Assembly (NCBI GenBank): GCA_945889545.1
Contig: CAMDCC010000012.1
Location: 1 to 23,125 of the forward strand
DNA from: Bifidobacterium breve
GTDB lineage: Bacteria; Actinomycetota; Acidimicrobiia; IMCC26256; PALSA-555
Direction: 5' to 3'
Length of the DNA stretch: 23,125 bases
The translations under genes and the position numbers were made by a program. Shown piece by piece: positions 17,329 through 23,125 of the stretch. The notes under the pieces are model-generated. The model was not told where the DNA came from. It searched no databases and saw nothing but the letters and a program-made list of their open reading frames with translations. Positions within the stretch are counted from its first letter, which is position 1. Every line of letters begins with the position of its first letter.

Positions 17329-18843
17329 ATGGACCGCCAACTAGGGCACGCGTGCGGGATCTTCGGCGTGTATGCGCCGGGTGCGCCGGTGGCCAACCTC
17401 GCCTACCTGGGGCTCTACGCGCTCCAGCATCGCGGGCAGGAGTCTGCCGGCATCGCAGTCAGCGACGGCGAGAGCATCACGGTGAGCAAAGACATGGGGC
17501 TCGTCACCCAGGTGTTCGACGAGCGGAGGCTCGCTCCACTTCAGGGTCATCTCGCAATCGCGCACAATCGCTACTCCACGACCGGTTCGAGCACCTGGCG
17601 CAACGCGCAACCCGTGTACCGCTCCGTTGGTGACGAGGGCTTCGCGCTCGGCCACAACGGCAACCTCACGAACGTGGTCGAGTTAGCCGAAGGGCTCGGC
17701 ATGCTGCCGGGGTTCGAGTCGGCGAGTGTCGACGTGGATTCCACCACCGATTCCGCCCTCATCGGTGAGCTCATCGCCAAGGAATACCCAACCCAGTCGC
17801 GCTCCGACGGCCGCGATCTCGAGGTCGCGCTGGAGAAGGTGCTCCCCACCTTGGAGGGTGGGTTCTCGCTGGTGTTGATGGACGACGCTCGCCTCATTGG
17901 CGTGCGCGACCGCCACGGGTTCTGGCCGTTGGTGCTCGGACGCATCGAGGGGGGTTGGATCCTCGCCAGCGAGACCGCCGCGCTCGACATCGTCGGCGCG
18001 CACTTCGTGCGCGAGGTCGAACCGGGCGAGATGGTGGTGATCGACGCGAGTGGCATACGCGAGTACCGCTTTGCTGAACCCGACCCCAAGCTGTGCCTGT
18101 TCGAGTTCGTGTACTTCGCCCGACCCGACACCTACCTCTATGGGCGCAGCGTGCACGCCGCCCGTCAGCGTATGGGCGAGGAGCTCGCCCGTCAGGCTCC
18201 CGTCGACGCCGACATGGTGATGCCCGTTCCCGAGTCGGGCATCCCCGCCGCCCAGGGATACGCGCGTGCCGCGGGGATCCCCTACGGCGACGGGCTCGTG
18301 AAGAACCGCTACGTCGGCCGCACGTTCATCCAACCCAGTGCGCAGCTGCGCAGCGGCGGTGTGCGCATGAAGCTCAATCCGCTGCGCGAGAACATCCGCG
18401 GCAAGCGCCTCTTGGTGGTCGACGACTCGATCGTGCGCGGTACCACGACCCGCCAAGTGGTCGCGATGCTGCGAGAGGCCGGCGCCGAGGAAGTGCACTT
18501 CCGCGTGTCGTCGCCGCCGTACAAGTGGCCGTGTTTCTACGGCATGGACACCGGGCGCCGCTCGGAGCTGCTCGCGGCCGATATGGCGGTTGGCGAGATC
18601 AAAGAGTTTCTCAAAGTCGATTCGCTCGCGTACCTCGAGCTTGATCGCGTGATCAGCGCCACCGGCGCGGCCGCGGGCTCGTTCTGCACCGCGTGTCTCT
18701 CCGGGCATTACCCGGTGCCCATACCCGACCTCGCCGACGCCAAGCTGGTGCTCGAAGGCGCCGGCAACGCGGCGCCGGCAACGCTCGCCAGTGAAGGACA
18801 CCAGGAGGTGGTCCTGCCCGTCGTCGACCCAGGCCGCGCGTGA
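17329..18843 (+). CDS. purF: Amidophosphoribosyltransferase (first step of purine synthesis)
   Basis: 504 residues. Transfers glutamine amide nitrogen to PRPP to give phosphoribosylamine, the committed and feedback-inhibited step. It begins MDRQLGHACGIFGV, so an 8-residue propeptide must be removed to expose the nucleophile Cys9. Also seen: LQHRGQESAGIAVSD, NRYSTTGSS and GHNGNLTN (Ntn amidotransferase domain), and the PRPP loop VVDDSIVRGTT. Four cysteines match the Bacillus-type [4Fe-4S] ligands: C256 (KLCLFEF), C402 (WPCFYG), C453 and C456 (FCTAC). I chose ATG 17329 because a longer frame has no family match and GATACT precedes this ATG. The stop overlaps the purM GTG by 4 nt. Confidence 0.97.
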   Translation: MDRQLGHACGIFGVYAPGAPVANLAYLGLYALQHRGQESAGIAVSDGESITVSKDMGLVTQVFDERRLAPLQGHLAIAHNRYSTTGSSTWRNAQPVYRSVGDEGFALGHNGNLTNVVELAEGLGMLPGFESASVDVDSTTDSALIGELIAKEYPTQSRSDGRDLEVALEKVLPTLEGGFSLVLMDDARLIGVRDRHGFWPLVLGRIEGGWILASETAALDIVGAHFVREVEPGEMVVIDASGIREYRFAEPDPKLCLFEFVYFARPDTYLYGRSVHAARQRMGEELARQAPVDADMVMPVPESGIPAAQGYARAAGIPYGDGLVKNRYVGRTFIQPSAQLRSGGVRMKLNPLRENIRGKRLLVVDDSIVRGTTTRQVVAMLREAGAEEVHFRVSSPPYKWPCFYGMDTGRRSELLAADMAVGEIKEFLKVDSLAYLELDRVISATGAAAGSFCTACLSGHYPVPIPDLADAKLVLEGAGNAAPATLASEGHQEVVLPVVDPGRA

Positions 18844-19946
18844 AGCGTCGCAGTCGGCGAGGAGGCGAACCTCCTCGTCGTGGCGCGCCCCGTCGTGGCG
18901 CGCCCACCGATGCCGGGCTCACGTATGCCGAAGCCGGCGTCGATATCGGTGCCGGCGAGAAGGCCGTCGAGCTCATCAAGGCGCATGTGCGTTCCACGTT
19001 CCGCTCCGAGGTGGTCGGCGATATCGGTGGGTTCGGTGGGCTGTTCTCGCTCGGCAAGTTGCCGTACAAGGATCCGCTGCTCGTGTCGTCGACCGACGGC
19101 GTGGGCACGAAGTCGGTGATCGCCGCCGAAGTCGGACGCTTCGACACGATCGGCCTCGACGTGGTCGCGATGTCGGTCGATGACATCGCAGCTCACGGCG
19201 CTGAGCCCCTCTTCTTCCTCGACTACATCTCGGTCGGAAAGCTCGTGCCCGAGCACATCGAGCAGATCGTGCAGGGCGTCGCCCTGGGCTGCCGACAAGC
19301 TGGCTGTGCCCTGGTCGGTGGGGAGATGTCGGAGCATCCGGGCGTGATGGCTGCCGGTGAGTTCGACCTCGTGGGCTTTGCCGTCGGTGTTGTCGAGCGC
19401 GCGCAGCTGCTGCCCTCCGGAGTGCGCGACGGCGATCGGATCATCGGGTTCGCGAGCCCAGGCCTCCGGTGCAATGGGTACTCCCTTGCCCGGCGAGCGT
19501 TCGCGCGTGCCGGCCGACCCCTCGACAGTCCGGCGTGGCGCGGCGCGCGCCACTCGCTCGGTGCCGAGCTCCTCGTCCCGAGCGTGATCTATGCCCCGGC
19601 GGTGGCGAGCCTCCGGCGCCACGCCGAGGTGCACGCGCTCTGTCATGTAACCGGCGGCGGGATCCCCGGAAATCTCGAACGCGTCCTTCCCCGCGACTGC
19701 GACGCGGTGATCCAACGCGGTCGCTGGGAGGAGCCGAAGATCTTCGACGTGATCCAGGCCGCCGGTGAGGTGAGCGACGAGGAGATGGAGCACGTGTTCA
19801 ACCTCGGTCTCGGGATGCTTGCGGTCGTGCCCGGCGACGAGGTGCATCACGCCATCGACGCCATCCGCACCGGTGGGCACGATGCCTGGTTGGTCGGCTC
19901 GGTCGTCGACGGCCACGGAAGGGTCACACTCGACCACCATGAGTGA
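18840..19946 (+). CDS. purM: AIR synthetase (phosphoribosylformylglycinamidine cyclo-ligase)
   Basis: 368 residues from GTG 18840, coupled to purF by a GTGA overlap. Closes the imidazole ring of FGAM with ATP to form AIR. Family motifs: YAEAGVDIGAGEKAVELIK, SSTDGVGTKSVIA, VAMSVDDIAAHGAEPLFFLD, ALVGGEMSEHPGVMA, HVTGGGIPGNLERVLP and FNLGLGMLAVV. Before the usual start there is an extra N-terminal stretch of about 28 residues, very basic and Pro-rich (KRRSRRGGEPPRRGAP and a second RRGAP). It is encoded by a hairpin and a 15-bp tandem duplication. No in-frame start exists between GTG 18840 and the conserved Tyr, so the extension seems to be translated. Confidence 0.96.
   Translation: MKRRSRRGGEPPRRGAPRRGAPTDAGLTYAEAGVDIGAGEKAVELIKAHVRSTFRSEVVGDIGGFGGLFSLGKLPYKDPLLVSSTDGVGTKSVIAAEVGRFDTIGLDVVAMSVDDIAAHGAEPLFFLDYISVGKLVPEHIEQIVQGVALGCRQAGCALVGGEMSEHPGVMAAGEFDLVGFAVGVVERAQLLPSGVRDGDRIIGFASPGLRCNGYSLARRAFARAGRPLDSPAWRGARHSLGAELLVPSVIYAPAVASLRRHAEVHALCHVTGGGIPGNLERVLPRDCDAVIQRGRWEEPKIFDVIQAAGEVSDEEMEHVFNLGLGMLAVVPGDEVHHAIDAIRTGGHDAWLVGSVVDGHGRVTLDHHE
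18855..18880 (+). repeat. 11-bp hairpin inside the purM N-terminal extension
   Basis: CGGCGAGGAGG (18855-18865) pairs with CCTCCTCGTCG (18870-18880), with one G-U pair and a CGAA loop. It begins 15 nt into the coding sequence and encloses GGAGG. It could slow or modulate translation of purM; this is inferred from position only. Confidence 0.6.
18876..18905 (+). repeat. Perfect 15-bp tandem duplication in purM
   Basis: CGTCGTGGCGCGCCC occurs twice without a gap (18876-18890, 18891-18905), coding a doubled RRGAP. The identical DNA suggests a recent slippage event within the non-conserved extension. Confidence 0.9.
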
Positions 19947-19966
19947 AACCAATCTCGGACAATCGG

Positions 19967-19972
19967 TACGAT
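19967..19972 (+). promoter_or_regulatory. -10 box of bldC (leaderless)
   Basis: TACGAT with exactly 7 nt to ATG 19980. A weak TGAAAC (19944-19949), overlapping the purM stop, lies 17 nt upstream as a possible -35. Confidence 0.6.
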
Positions 19973-19979
19973 CAGGGCT

Positions 19980-20207
19980 ATGGAGCCCACCCCCGATTCT
20001 GCGGAGCCCGAGAAGCTGCTCACCCCGGCTGAAGTCGCCGCGATGTTTCGCGTCAACCCCAAGACGGTGACGCGCTGGGCGAGAGCCGGAAAGATCTCAG
20101 CCATCCGCACCCTCGGTGGCCACCGCCGCTTCAGAAAATCCGAGATCGACGCGCGCCTCAAAGAAGTAGAAGAAACCCCAGAACCACCACCCACCCCCAA
20201 CGCGTAG
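19980..20207 (+). CDS. bldC: BldC-family MerR-like DNA-binding protein
   Basis: 75 residues. BldC proteins are small MerR-type regulators without an effector domain; in Streptomyces BldC controls the timing of development by binding tandem direct repeats. The diagnostic core is intact: LLTPAEVAAMFRVNPKTVTR, then WARAGKISAIRTLGGHRRFR. The termini are short, acidic and Pro-rich (EVEETPEPPPTPNA). ATG 19980 is fixed by the -10 box 7 nt upstream. bldC near purM is, from memory, also the arrangement in Streptomyces, so this is conserved gene order rather than a purine-specific role. Its targets here cannot be read from the sequence. Confidence 0.93.
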   Translation: MEPTPDSAEPEKLLTPAEVAAMFRVNPKTVTRWARAGKISAIRTLGGHRRFRKSEIDARLKEVEETPEPPPTPNA

Positions 20208-20241
20208 GCGTCACCGACGCGGCGCCGGAGGCGCTCGCCAG

Positions 20242-20375
20242 GGAGCGAACGGTCTGCCCGAAATTTGGCGTTGACCCGCAGGAGCGCGGGCAGTGAGCGA
20301 CCCAGACAAGCAGGAGCGAACGGGTCTGCGAGCACCTCGTTGTTCGAACCGTAGGAGCGCGGGCAGTGAGCGACC
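20242..20375. repeat. Two copies of a ~62-bp composite repeat downstream of bldC
   Basis: Copy 1 (20242-20302) and copy 2 (20313-20375) each consist of GGAGCGAACGG(G)TCTGC, a diverged 22-23-bp middle, and a 23-bp identical end (20280-20302 and 20353-20375, beginning AGGAGCGCGGGCAGTGAG). This fills most of the 181-bp space between bldC and tRNA-Phe, where transcription converges. No open frame or terminator with U-run is seen there. Confidence 0.85.
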
Positions 20376-20388
20376 GAGGAGAGGTGAG

Positions 20389-20461
20389 TGGCCGGGGCCG
20401 GCGTCGATCCGGCGACCCCGCGCTTTTCAGGCGCGTGCTCTACCAACTGAGCTACCCGGCC
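20389..20461 (-). tRNA. tRNA-Phe (GAA)
   Basis: 73 nt. Acceptor stem GGCCGGG/CCCGGCC with discriminator A. Anticodon arm CGCGC-CTGAAAA-GCGCG gives anticodon GAA. D-stem GCTC/GAGC and T-arm GCCGG-ATCGACG-CCGGC complete the cloverleaf; T-loop position 54 is A instead of T. CCA is not encoded. Last gene of the Glu-Asp-Phe cluster. Confidence 0.95.
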
Positions 20462-20465
20462 GGGT

Positions 20466-20487
20466 GGTACCCAGCGTTCCGGGTACC
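20466..20487. repeat. 7-bp inverted repeat between tRNA-Asp and tRNA-Phe
   Basis: GGTACCC-N8-GGGTACC fills nearly the whole 29-nt spacer between the two tRNAs. In the precursor RNA it would form a hairpin directly between the 3' end of tRNA-Asp and the 5' end of tRNA-Phe, perhaps guiding RNase processing. Confidence 0.6.
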
Positions 20488-20490
20488 CCG

Positions 20491-20565
20491 CGGTCCTGAC
20501 GAGATTTGAACTCGCGACCTCCGCCTTGACAGGGCGGCGTGCACTCCAAACTGCACCACAGGACC
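20491..20565 (-). tRNA. tRNA-Asp (GTC)
   Basis: 75 nt. Acceptor GGTCCTG/CAGGACC with discriminator G, as expected for Asp. Anticodon arm CCGCC-CTGTCAA-GGCGG gives GTC. D-stem GTGC/GCAC with a 10-nt loop; T-arm GCGAG-TTCAAAT-CTCGT. CCA is not encoded. Confidence 0.97.
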
Positions 20566-20607
20566 TAGATGTTGCTGTGCTGCGACGGTTGGCAACCGCC
20601 GCCGCCG

Positions 20608-20680
20608 TGCCCCCAGGGGAATTCGAATCCCCGTTACCGCCTTGAAAGAGCGGCGTCCTGGGCCACTGGACGATGGGGGC
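20608..20680 (-). tRNA. tRNA-Glu (TTC)
   Basis: 73 nt. Acceptor GCCCCCA/TGGGGGC with discriminator A. Anticodon loop CTTTCAA gives TTC. D-stem GTCC/GGAC, T-arm GGGGA-TTCGAAT-TCCCC. CCA is not encoded. A possible -10 box TACCAT (20707-20702) lies upstream; a short CCCC-TTC-GGGG hairpin sits between that box and the tRNA. Confidence 0.97.
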
Positions 20681-20728
20681 CCTTCCCCGAAGGGGCTGCT
20701 CATGGTAGCAGTCGACCTTCGTAACCCC

Positions 20729-21487
20729 TCAGGGCTTGCGGCGGCGCGCGTGCACCACGGTGCGGCCGTGGGAGTACCGATGGCGCGGTCGACCCTTCAC
20801 GAGGCGCGAGCCGACGGCGTTACGAAGCCGCTGGCGTCGGGGCGTCACATGGACGACGGCCACGTCGTCGAAGCCGGCCACGCGGAGCATGCCCAACAGG
20901 GCAGGAAGGTTCGGGCCCCACCAGTTGGTGGCGTCGCCGTAGAGCTCCTTGTCCGGATAGAACGCGGCGGCGGGCTCGCGAACACCGAGCAGGTCGACGT
21001 GGGTCTCGAGCACGAGGCGGTCGGCGGTCACGCTGGCCACTCGCTCCAGCGCGCTGATCGGATCGCGCAGGTGGTACAGCACACCGAGGAACAGCACGAG
21101 GTCGAAGGTGCCGCCGACGGTCTTGGGTGAGAGCGCGAGCACATCGACTTCGCGAGCTTCCACCTTGGAGCCGAGCGCCGCGTGCGCGCACTCGAATCCC
21201 CGCCGCCCGGTGCCGAGCTGTTGCCATGCGAACTCATCAGCGGCCACGACGCGCGCCGCACCCCGTCGCTCAGCTTCGAACGAGTAGAAGCCGTCCCAGG
21301 CGCCGATGTCGAGCACGCTGAGGCCCGCGAGCGAATCCGGAAGTCCGAGCAACGGCCACCGAGCGGGCGTCTCGTCGCGACCGGGCGTCACGATGCCGTT
21401 GCCGAGATCGATCGTGTGCCACCACACGATGTCGTTCACCTCGGAACGCAGTTGGTCATCCAACGGAAGGCCTCTCTGGGTGTGCAT
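20729..21487 (-). CDS. CmoB-like class I SAM-dependent methyltransferase
   Basis: 252 residues from ATG 21487. Rossmann methyltransferase with motif I VLDIGAWDGFYSFEAE (58-73), an acidic VVAADEFAW (motif II), FDLVLFLGVLYHLRDPISAL, and VLETHVDL. This arrangement, with the GVLYH and LVLET signatures and WWGPN near the C-terminus, is that of the CmoB/DUF1698 group. CmoB itself carboxymethylates U34 of certain tRNAs, but many relatives have other or unknown substrates, so the substrate is open. The C-terminus is basic (KGRPRHRYSHGRTVVHARRR), compatible with RNA binding. The Shine-Dalgarno AGGA (21498-21495) lies within the tRNA-Lys 3' trailer, 12 nt before the ATG, and tRNA-Glu follows on the same strand. 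Confidence 0.82.
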   Translation of the reverse strand: MHTQRGLPLDDQLRSEVNDIVWWHTIDLGNGIVTPGRDETPARWPLLGLPDSLAGLSVLDIGAWDGFYSFEAERRGAARVVAADEFAWQQLGTGRRGFECAHAALGSKVEAREVDVLALSPKTVGGTFDLVLFLGVLYHLRDPISALERVASVTADRLVLETHVDLLGVREPAAAFYPDKELYGDATNWWGPNLPALLGMLRVAGFDDVAVVHVTPRRQRLRNAVGSRLVKGRPRHRYSHGRTVVHARRRKP

Positions 21488-21499
21488 GACGGAATCCTG

Positions 21500-21573
21500 T
21501 GGGCCGCCAGGGAATCGAACCCTGAACCTCCGGGTTAAAAGCCCGTTGCTCTGCCAGATTGAGCTAGCGGCCC
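21500..21573 (-). tRNA. tRNA-Lys (TTT)
   Basis: 74 nt. Acceptor GGGCCGC/GCGGCCC with discriminator A. Anticodon arm ACGGG-CTTTTAA-CCCGG gives TTT. D-stem GCTC/GAGC, T-arm CAGGG-TTCGATT-CCCTG. CCA is not encoded. Only 12 nt separate its 3' end from the ATG of the methyltransferase gene. Confidence 0.97.
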
Positions 21574-21580
21574 CGCATCG

Positions 21581-21611
21581 AGCGTACGCGTCGGACAGCG
21601 CTTCCTGTCAG
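21581..21611 (-). promoter_or_regulatory. Promoter of tRNA-Lys (and probably the methyltransferase)
   Basis: -35 CTGACA (21611-21606, five of six to TTGACA), 19-nt spacer, -10 TACGCT (21586-21581). The -10 box ends 7 nt before the mature tRNA 5' end, so the primary transcript would start at or within a base or two of the tRNA. The -35 overlaps the stop of the upstream dehydrogenase gene. Confidence 0.6.
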
Positions 21612-22816
21612 CGATCTTCGATGCCGTGGGGGGAGCCGTACTCGGCGAGCAGGTCGAGGAACGGGACGGCGTCGAACGCCTCGGGGCCGAGCACGCCCGC
21701 ACCCGACCAGGTGCCGTTGGCGACCAGCTCCAACGCGACGATCGGGTTGATCGCGGTCTGCCACGCGACGGCCTGGCATCCGAACTCGGCCATCGAGTCG
21801 GCGTTGTCGACCACGTGGTACAGGTACGTCGCGCGCGGCTGGCCGTCCTTGCCGATGCCCGTCACGTACGTGCCGGCGCAAGTCTTGCCGTGCATCTTGT
21901 CGCCGAGGTGCGCAGGGTTGGGCAGGCACGCAGCCACCAAATCCCGCGGACTCACCTCTACATCACGAACGCGCACGGGCTCGACGCGATCCAGTCCGAC
22001 CGCGTGCAGGACGCGCAGCACATTGATGAACTCGTCGCCGAGGCCATACTTGAATGTGACGCGCTGGCAGTCGACCCATCGCGGCACGAGAATCACTTCT
22101 TCGTGCTCGACATTCACGCATTCGATCGGTCCGATGCCTTCCGGAAACTCGAAGACCTCAGGTTCGGAGAACGGCTCCGTCGTGAAGAACCCACCGTGTG
22201 CTTTGTCGTAGACGATCGGCGGGTTCAGGCACTCCTCGATCGTCGTCCAGATGGAGAACGTCGGAGCGAACTCGTAGCCGTCGACCGTGAGGTTGGCGCC
22301 GTCGCGCACGGCCACTTCGTCGATCGATGAGAAGAGGTGGTCGGCGGCGTACCGAGCAAACACATCCGACATGCCGGGTTCCACACCCATCCCCACGAGC
22401 GCGAGCAAGCCCGCGGCTTCCCAATCGGGTGCCCGAGCGAACTGTTCGGCGCCGAGCGGCGTACCAACGAGTCGGTACGGGTCCGTCGGGTGCGCCACCG
22501 ACGGGGTCATCGCCATGTCGACGTAGCTGGCCTTAACGCGAAACGCGCCCTCGAAGATCGGCACGTTGAGCCGCGGGTCGCACGCGTTGAGCACAACATC
22601 GGCCCGTACCTCGCGTGCTTTCGCGGCCACGGCCTCGGGATCGCGCGCGTCGATCGAGTGCGCCACGCAGCGCGCATCCCCCACCCGTTGCACCACTTCT
22701 GTAGCCCGCGCCTCGTCGTAGTCGGTGACGATCAACGCGTCCACGAACGCGCGCCGCGCCGCGATTGCCACAATTGATTCACCGACGGCACCCGCGCCGA
22801 CCAACAGGATTCGCAT
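21608..22816 (-). CDS. Saccharopine dehydrogenase-family NAD(P)-dependent oxidoreductase
   Basis: 402 residues from ATG 22816. The N-terminus ILLVGAGAVGESIVAIAARR is a Rossmann dinucleotide-binding loop, followed by ADVVLNACDPRLNVPIFEGA and the family pattern SYVDMAMT. The second domain contains LLALVGMGVEPGMSDVFARY and HGKTCAGTYVTGIGKDG, as in saccharopine-dehydrogenase-like enzymes of about 400 residues. Members include saccharopine, lysine-6 and carboxynorspermidine dehydrogenases; I cannot tell the substrate. It follows the alanine dehydrogenase gene by 11 nt on the same strand, suggesting an operon for amino-acid oxidation or reduction. The ribosome site before the ATG is weak. Confidence 0.85.
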   Translation of the reverse strand: MRILLVGAGAVGESIVAIAARRAFVDALIVTDYDEARATEVVQRVGDARCVAHSIDARDPEAVAAKAREVRADVVLNACDPRLNVPIFEGAFRVKASYVDMAMTPSVAHPTDPYRLVGTPLGAEQFARAPDWEAAGLLALVGMGVEPGMSDVFARYAADHLFSSIDEVAVRDGANLTVDGYEFAPTFSIWTTIEECLNPPIVYDKAHGGFFTTEPFSEPEVFEFPEGIGPIECVNVEHEEVILVPRWVDCQRVTFKYGLGDEFINVLRVLHAVGLDRVEPVRVRDVEVSPRDLVAACLPNPAHLGDKMHGKTCAGTYVTGIGKDGQPRATYLYHVVDNADSMAEFGCQAVAWQTAINPIVALELVANGTWSGAGVLGPEAFDAVPFLDLLAEYGSPHGIEDR

Positions 22817-22827
22817 GAAGACGCCGG

Positions 22828-23125
22828 TTAGACCGCGAGCGCGTCAGCGAGCGCGGTGACGGGCCGACCGAGCGCCTCGGCCACGGCGGCGTTCGTCACA
22901 ATGCCGTCAACGGTGTTCACGCCGAGAGCGAGCTCGGTGTCGGCCGCGACCGCATCAGCAACACCGAGCGTGGCGAGGGCGAGGGCATACGGCAAGGTGG
23001 CGTTGGTGAGCGCGTACGTAGAGGTGTGCGGCACCGCGGCCGGGATGTTGCCGACTGCGTAATGCAGCACCCCATGCATCTCGTACACAGGTTCGGCGTG
23101 GGTGGTCTCGTGGGTTGTCTCGATG
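22828..23125 (-). CDS. ald: Alanine dehydrogenase, C-terminal part (cut by window edge)
   Basis: The frame is open from the window edge to TAA 22830-22828, giving 98 residues of the C-terminus. It contains ETTHAEPVYEMHGVLHYAVG, then NIPAAVPHTSTYALTNATLP, which match the conserved end of alanine dehydrogenase (the family form is close to HYCVANMPGAVPRTSTFAL). The enzyme interconverts alanine and pyruvate plus ammonia with NAD. The typical family Cys in HYCVAN is Ala here. The N-terminal catalytic Lys/His and NAD-binding domain lie outside the window. A closely related transhydrogenase or lysine-forming relative is less likely. Confidence 0.9.
   Translation of the reverse strand, partial: IETTHETTHAEPVYEMHGVLHYAVGNIPAAVPHTSTYALTNATLPYALALATLGVADAVAADTELALGVNTVDGIVTNAAVAEALGRPVTALADALAV

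Noticed and set aside
20242..20375. CRISPR array
   Set aside because: There are only two copies, the repeat is not palindromic in a CRISPR-like way, there are no regular spacers, and no cas genes lie nearby.
20389..20461. tRNA genes as an integration (att) site
   Set aside because: No integrase, no repeat of a tRNA 3' end and no foreign-looking genes are visible around the cluster.

Overview
The window looks like a chromosome segment of a high-GC Gram-positive bacterium (Actinobacteria; perhaps an Acidimicrobiia-type lineage, a weaker guess). The evidence is the dnaJ-hspR-clpB order, a DUF2510 protein, a BldC regulator next to purM, frequent GTG starts, and many TAnnnT -10 boxes placed 6-7 nt before a start codon, as in actinobacterial leaderless transcripts. 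No phage, transposon or CRISPR array is visible. Most of the window is core metabolism.

Layout. Positions 1-5073 hold a heat-shock block: the end of dnaJ, the repressor gene hspR, a convergent DUF2510 membrane protein, and clpB behind an inverted repeat that fits the HspR operator (HAIR). Positions 5074-5756 hold a VapBC-type toxin-antitoxin pair on the minus strand. Positions 5770-7484 hold a secreted protein and a polytopic membrane protein, both unknown, divergent from overlapping -10 boxes. Positions 7582-19946 hold nine purine genes on the plus strand: purA-purD, purB-purC, purS-purQ, purL and purF-purM. They are interrupted by three small minus-strand genes: a zinc-finger protein, a basic protein and a degenerate APS-kinase-like P-loop protein. 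bldC follows purM. Positions 20389-21573 hold four minus-strand tRNA genes (Lys, then a CmoB-like methyltransferase gene, then Glu, Asp, Phe). Positions 21608-23125 hold a saccharopine-dehydrogenase-family gene and the end of an alanine dehydrogenase gene.

How the genes work together. PurF, PurD, PurSQL, PurM, PurC and PurB cover most steps from PRPP towards IMP, and PurA with PurB converts IMP to AMP. purN, purE, purK and purH are not in the window. FGAM synthase is the three-subunit type (PurS, PurQ, small PurL). HspR probably represses clpB and its own operon, and ClpB works with DnaK/DnaJ in disaggregation.

Most notable non-routine signals: a near-perfect 47-nt hairpin between purC and purS; a uniform leaderless-promoter grammar; a methyltransferase gene whose Shine-Dalgarno lies in the 3' trailer of tRNA-Lys; a kinase-like protein that has lost the APS-kinase signature motifs; a duplicated ~62-bp composite repeat after bldC; and convergent genes packed with 0-3 nt between stops. 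I did not find a clear new defence or mobile system.
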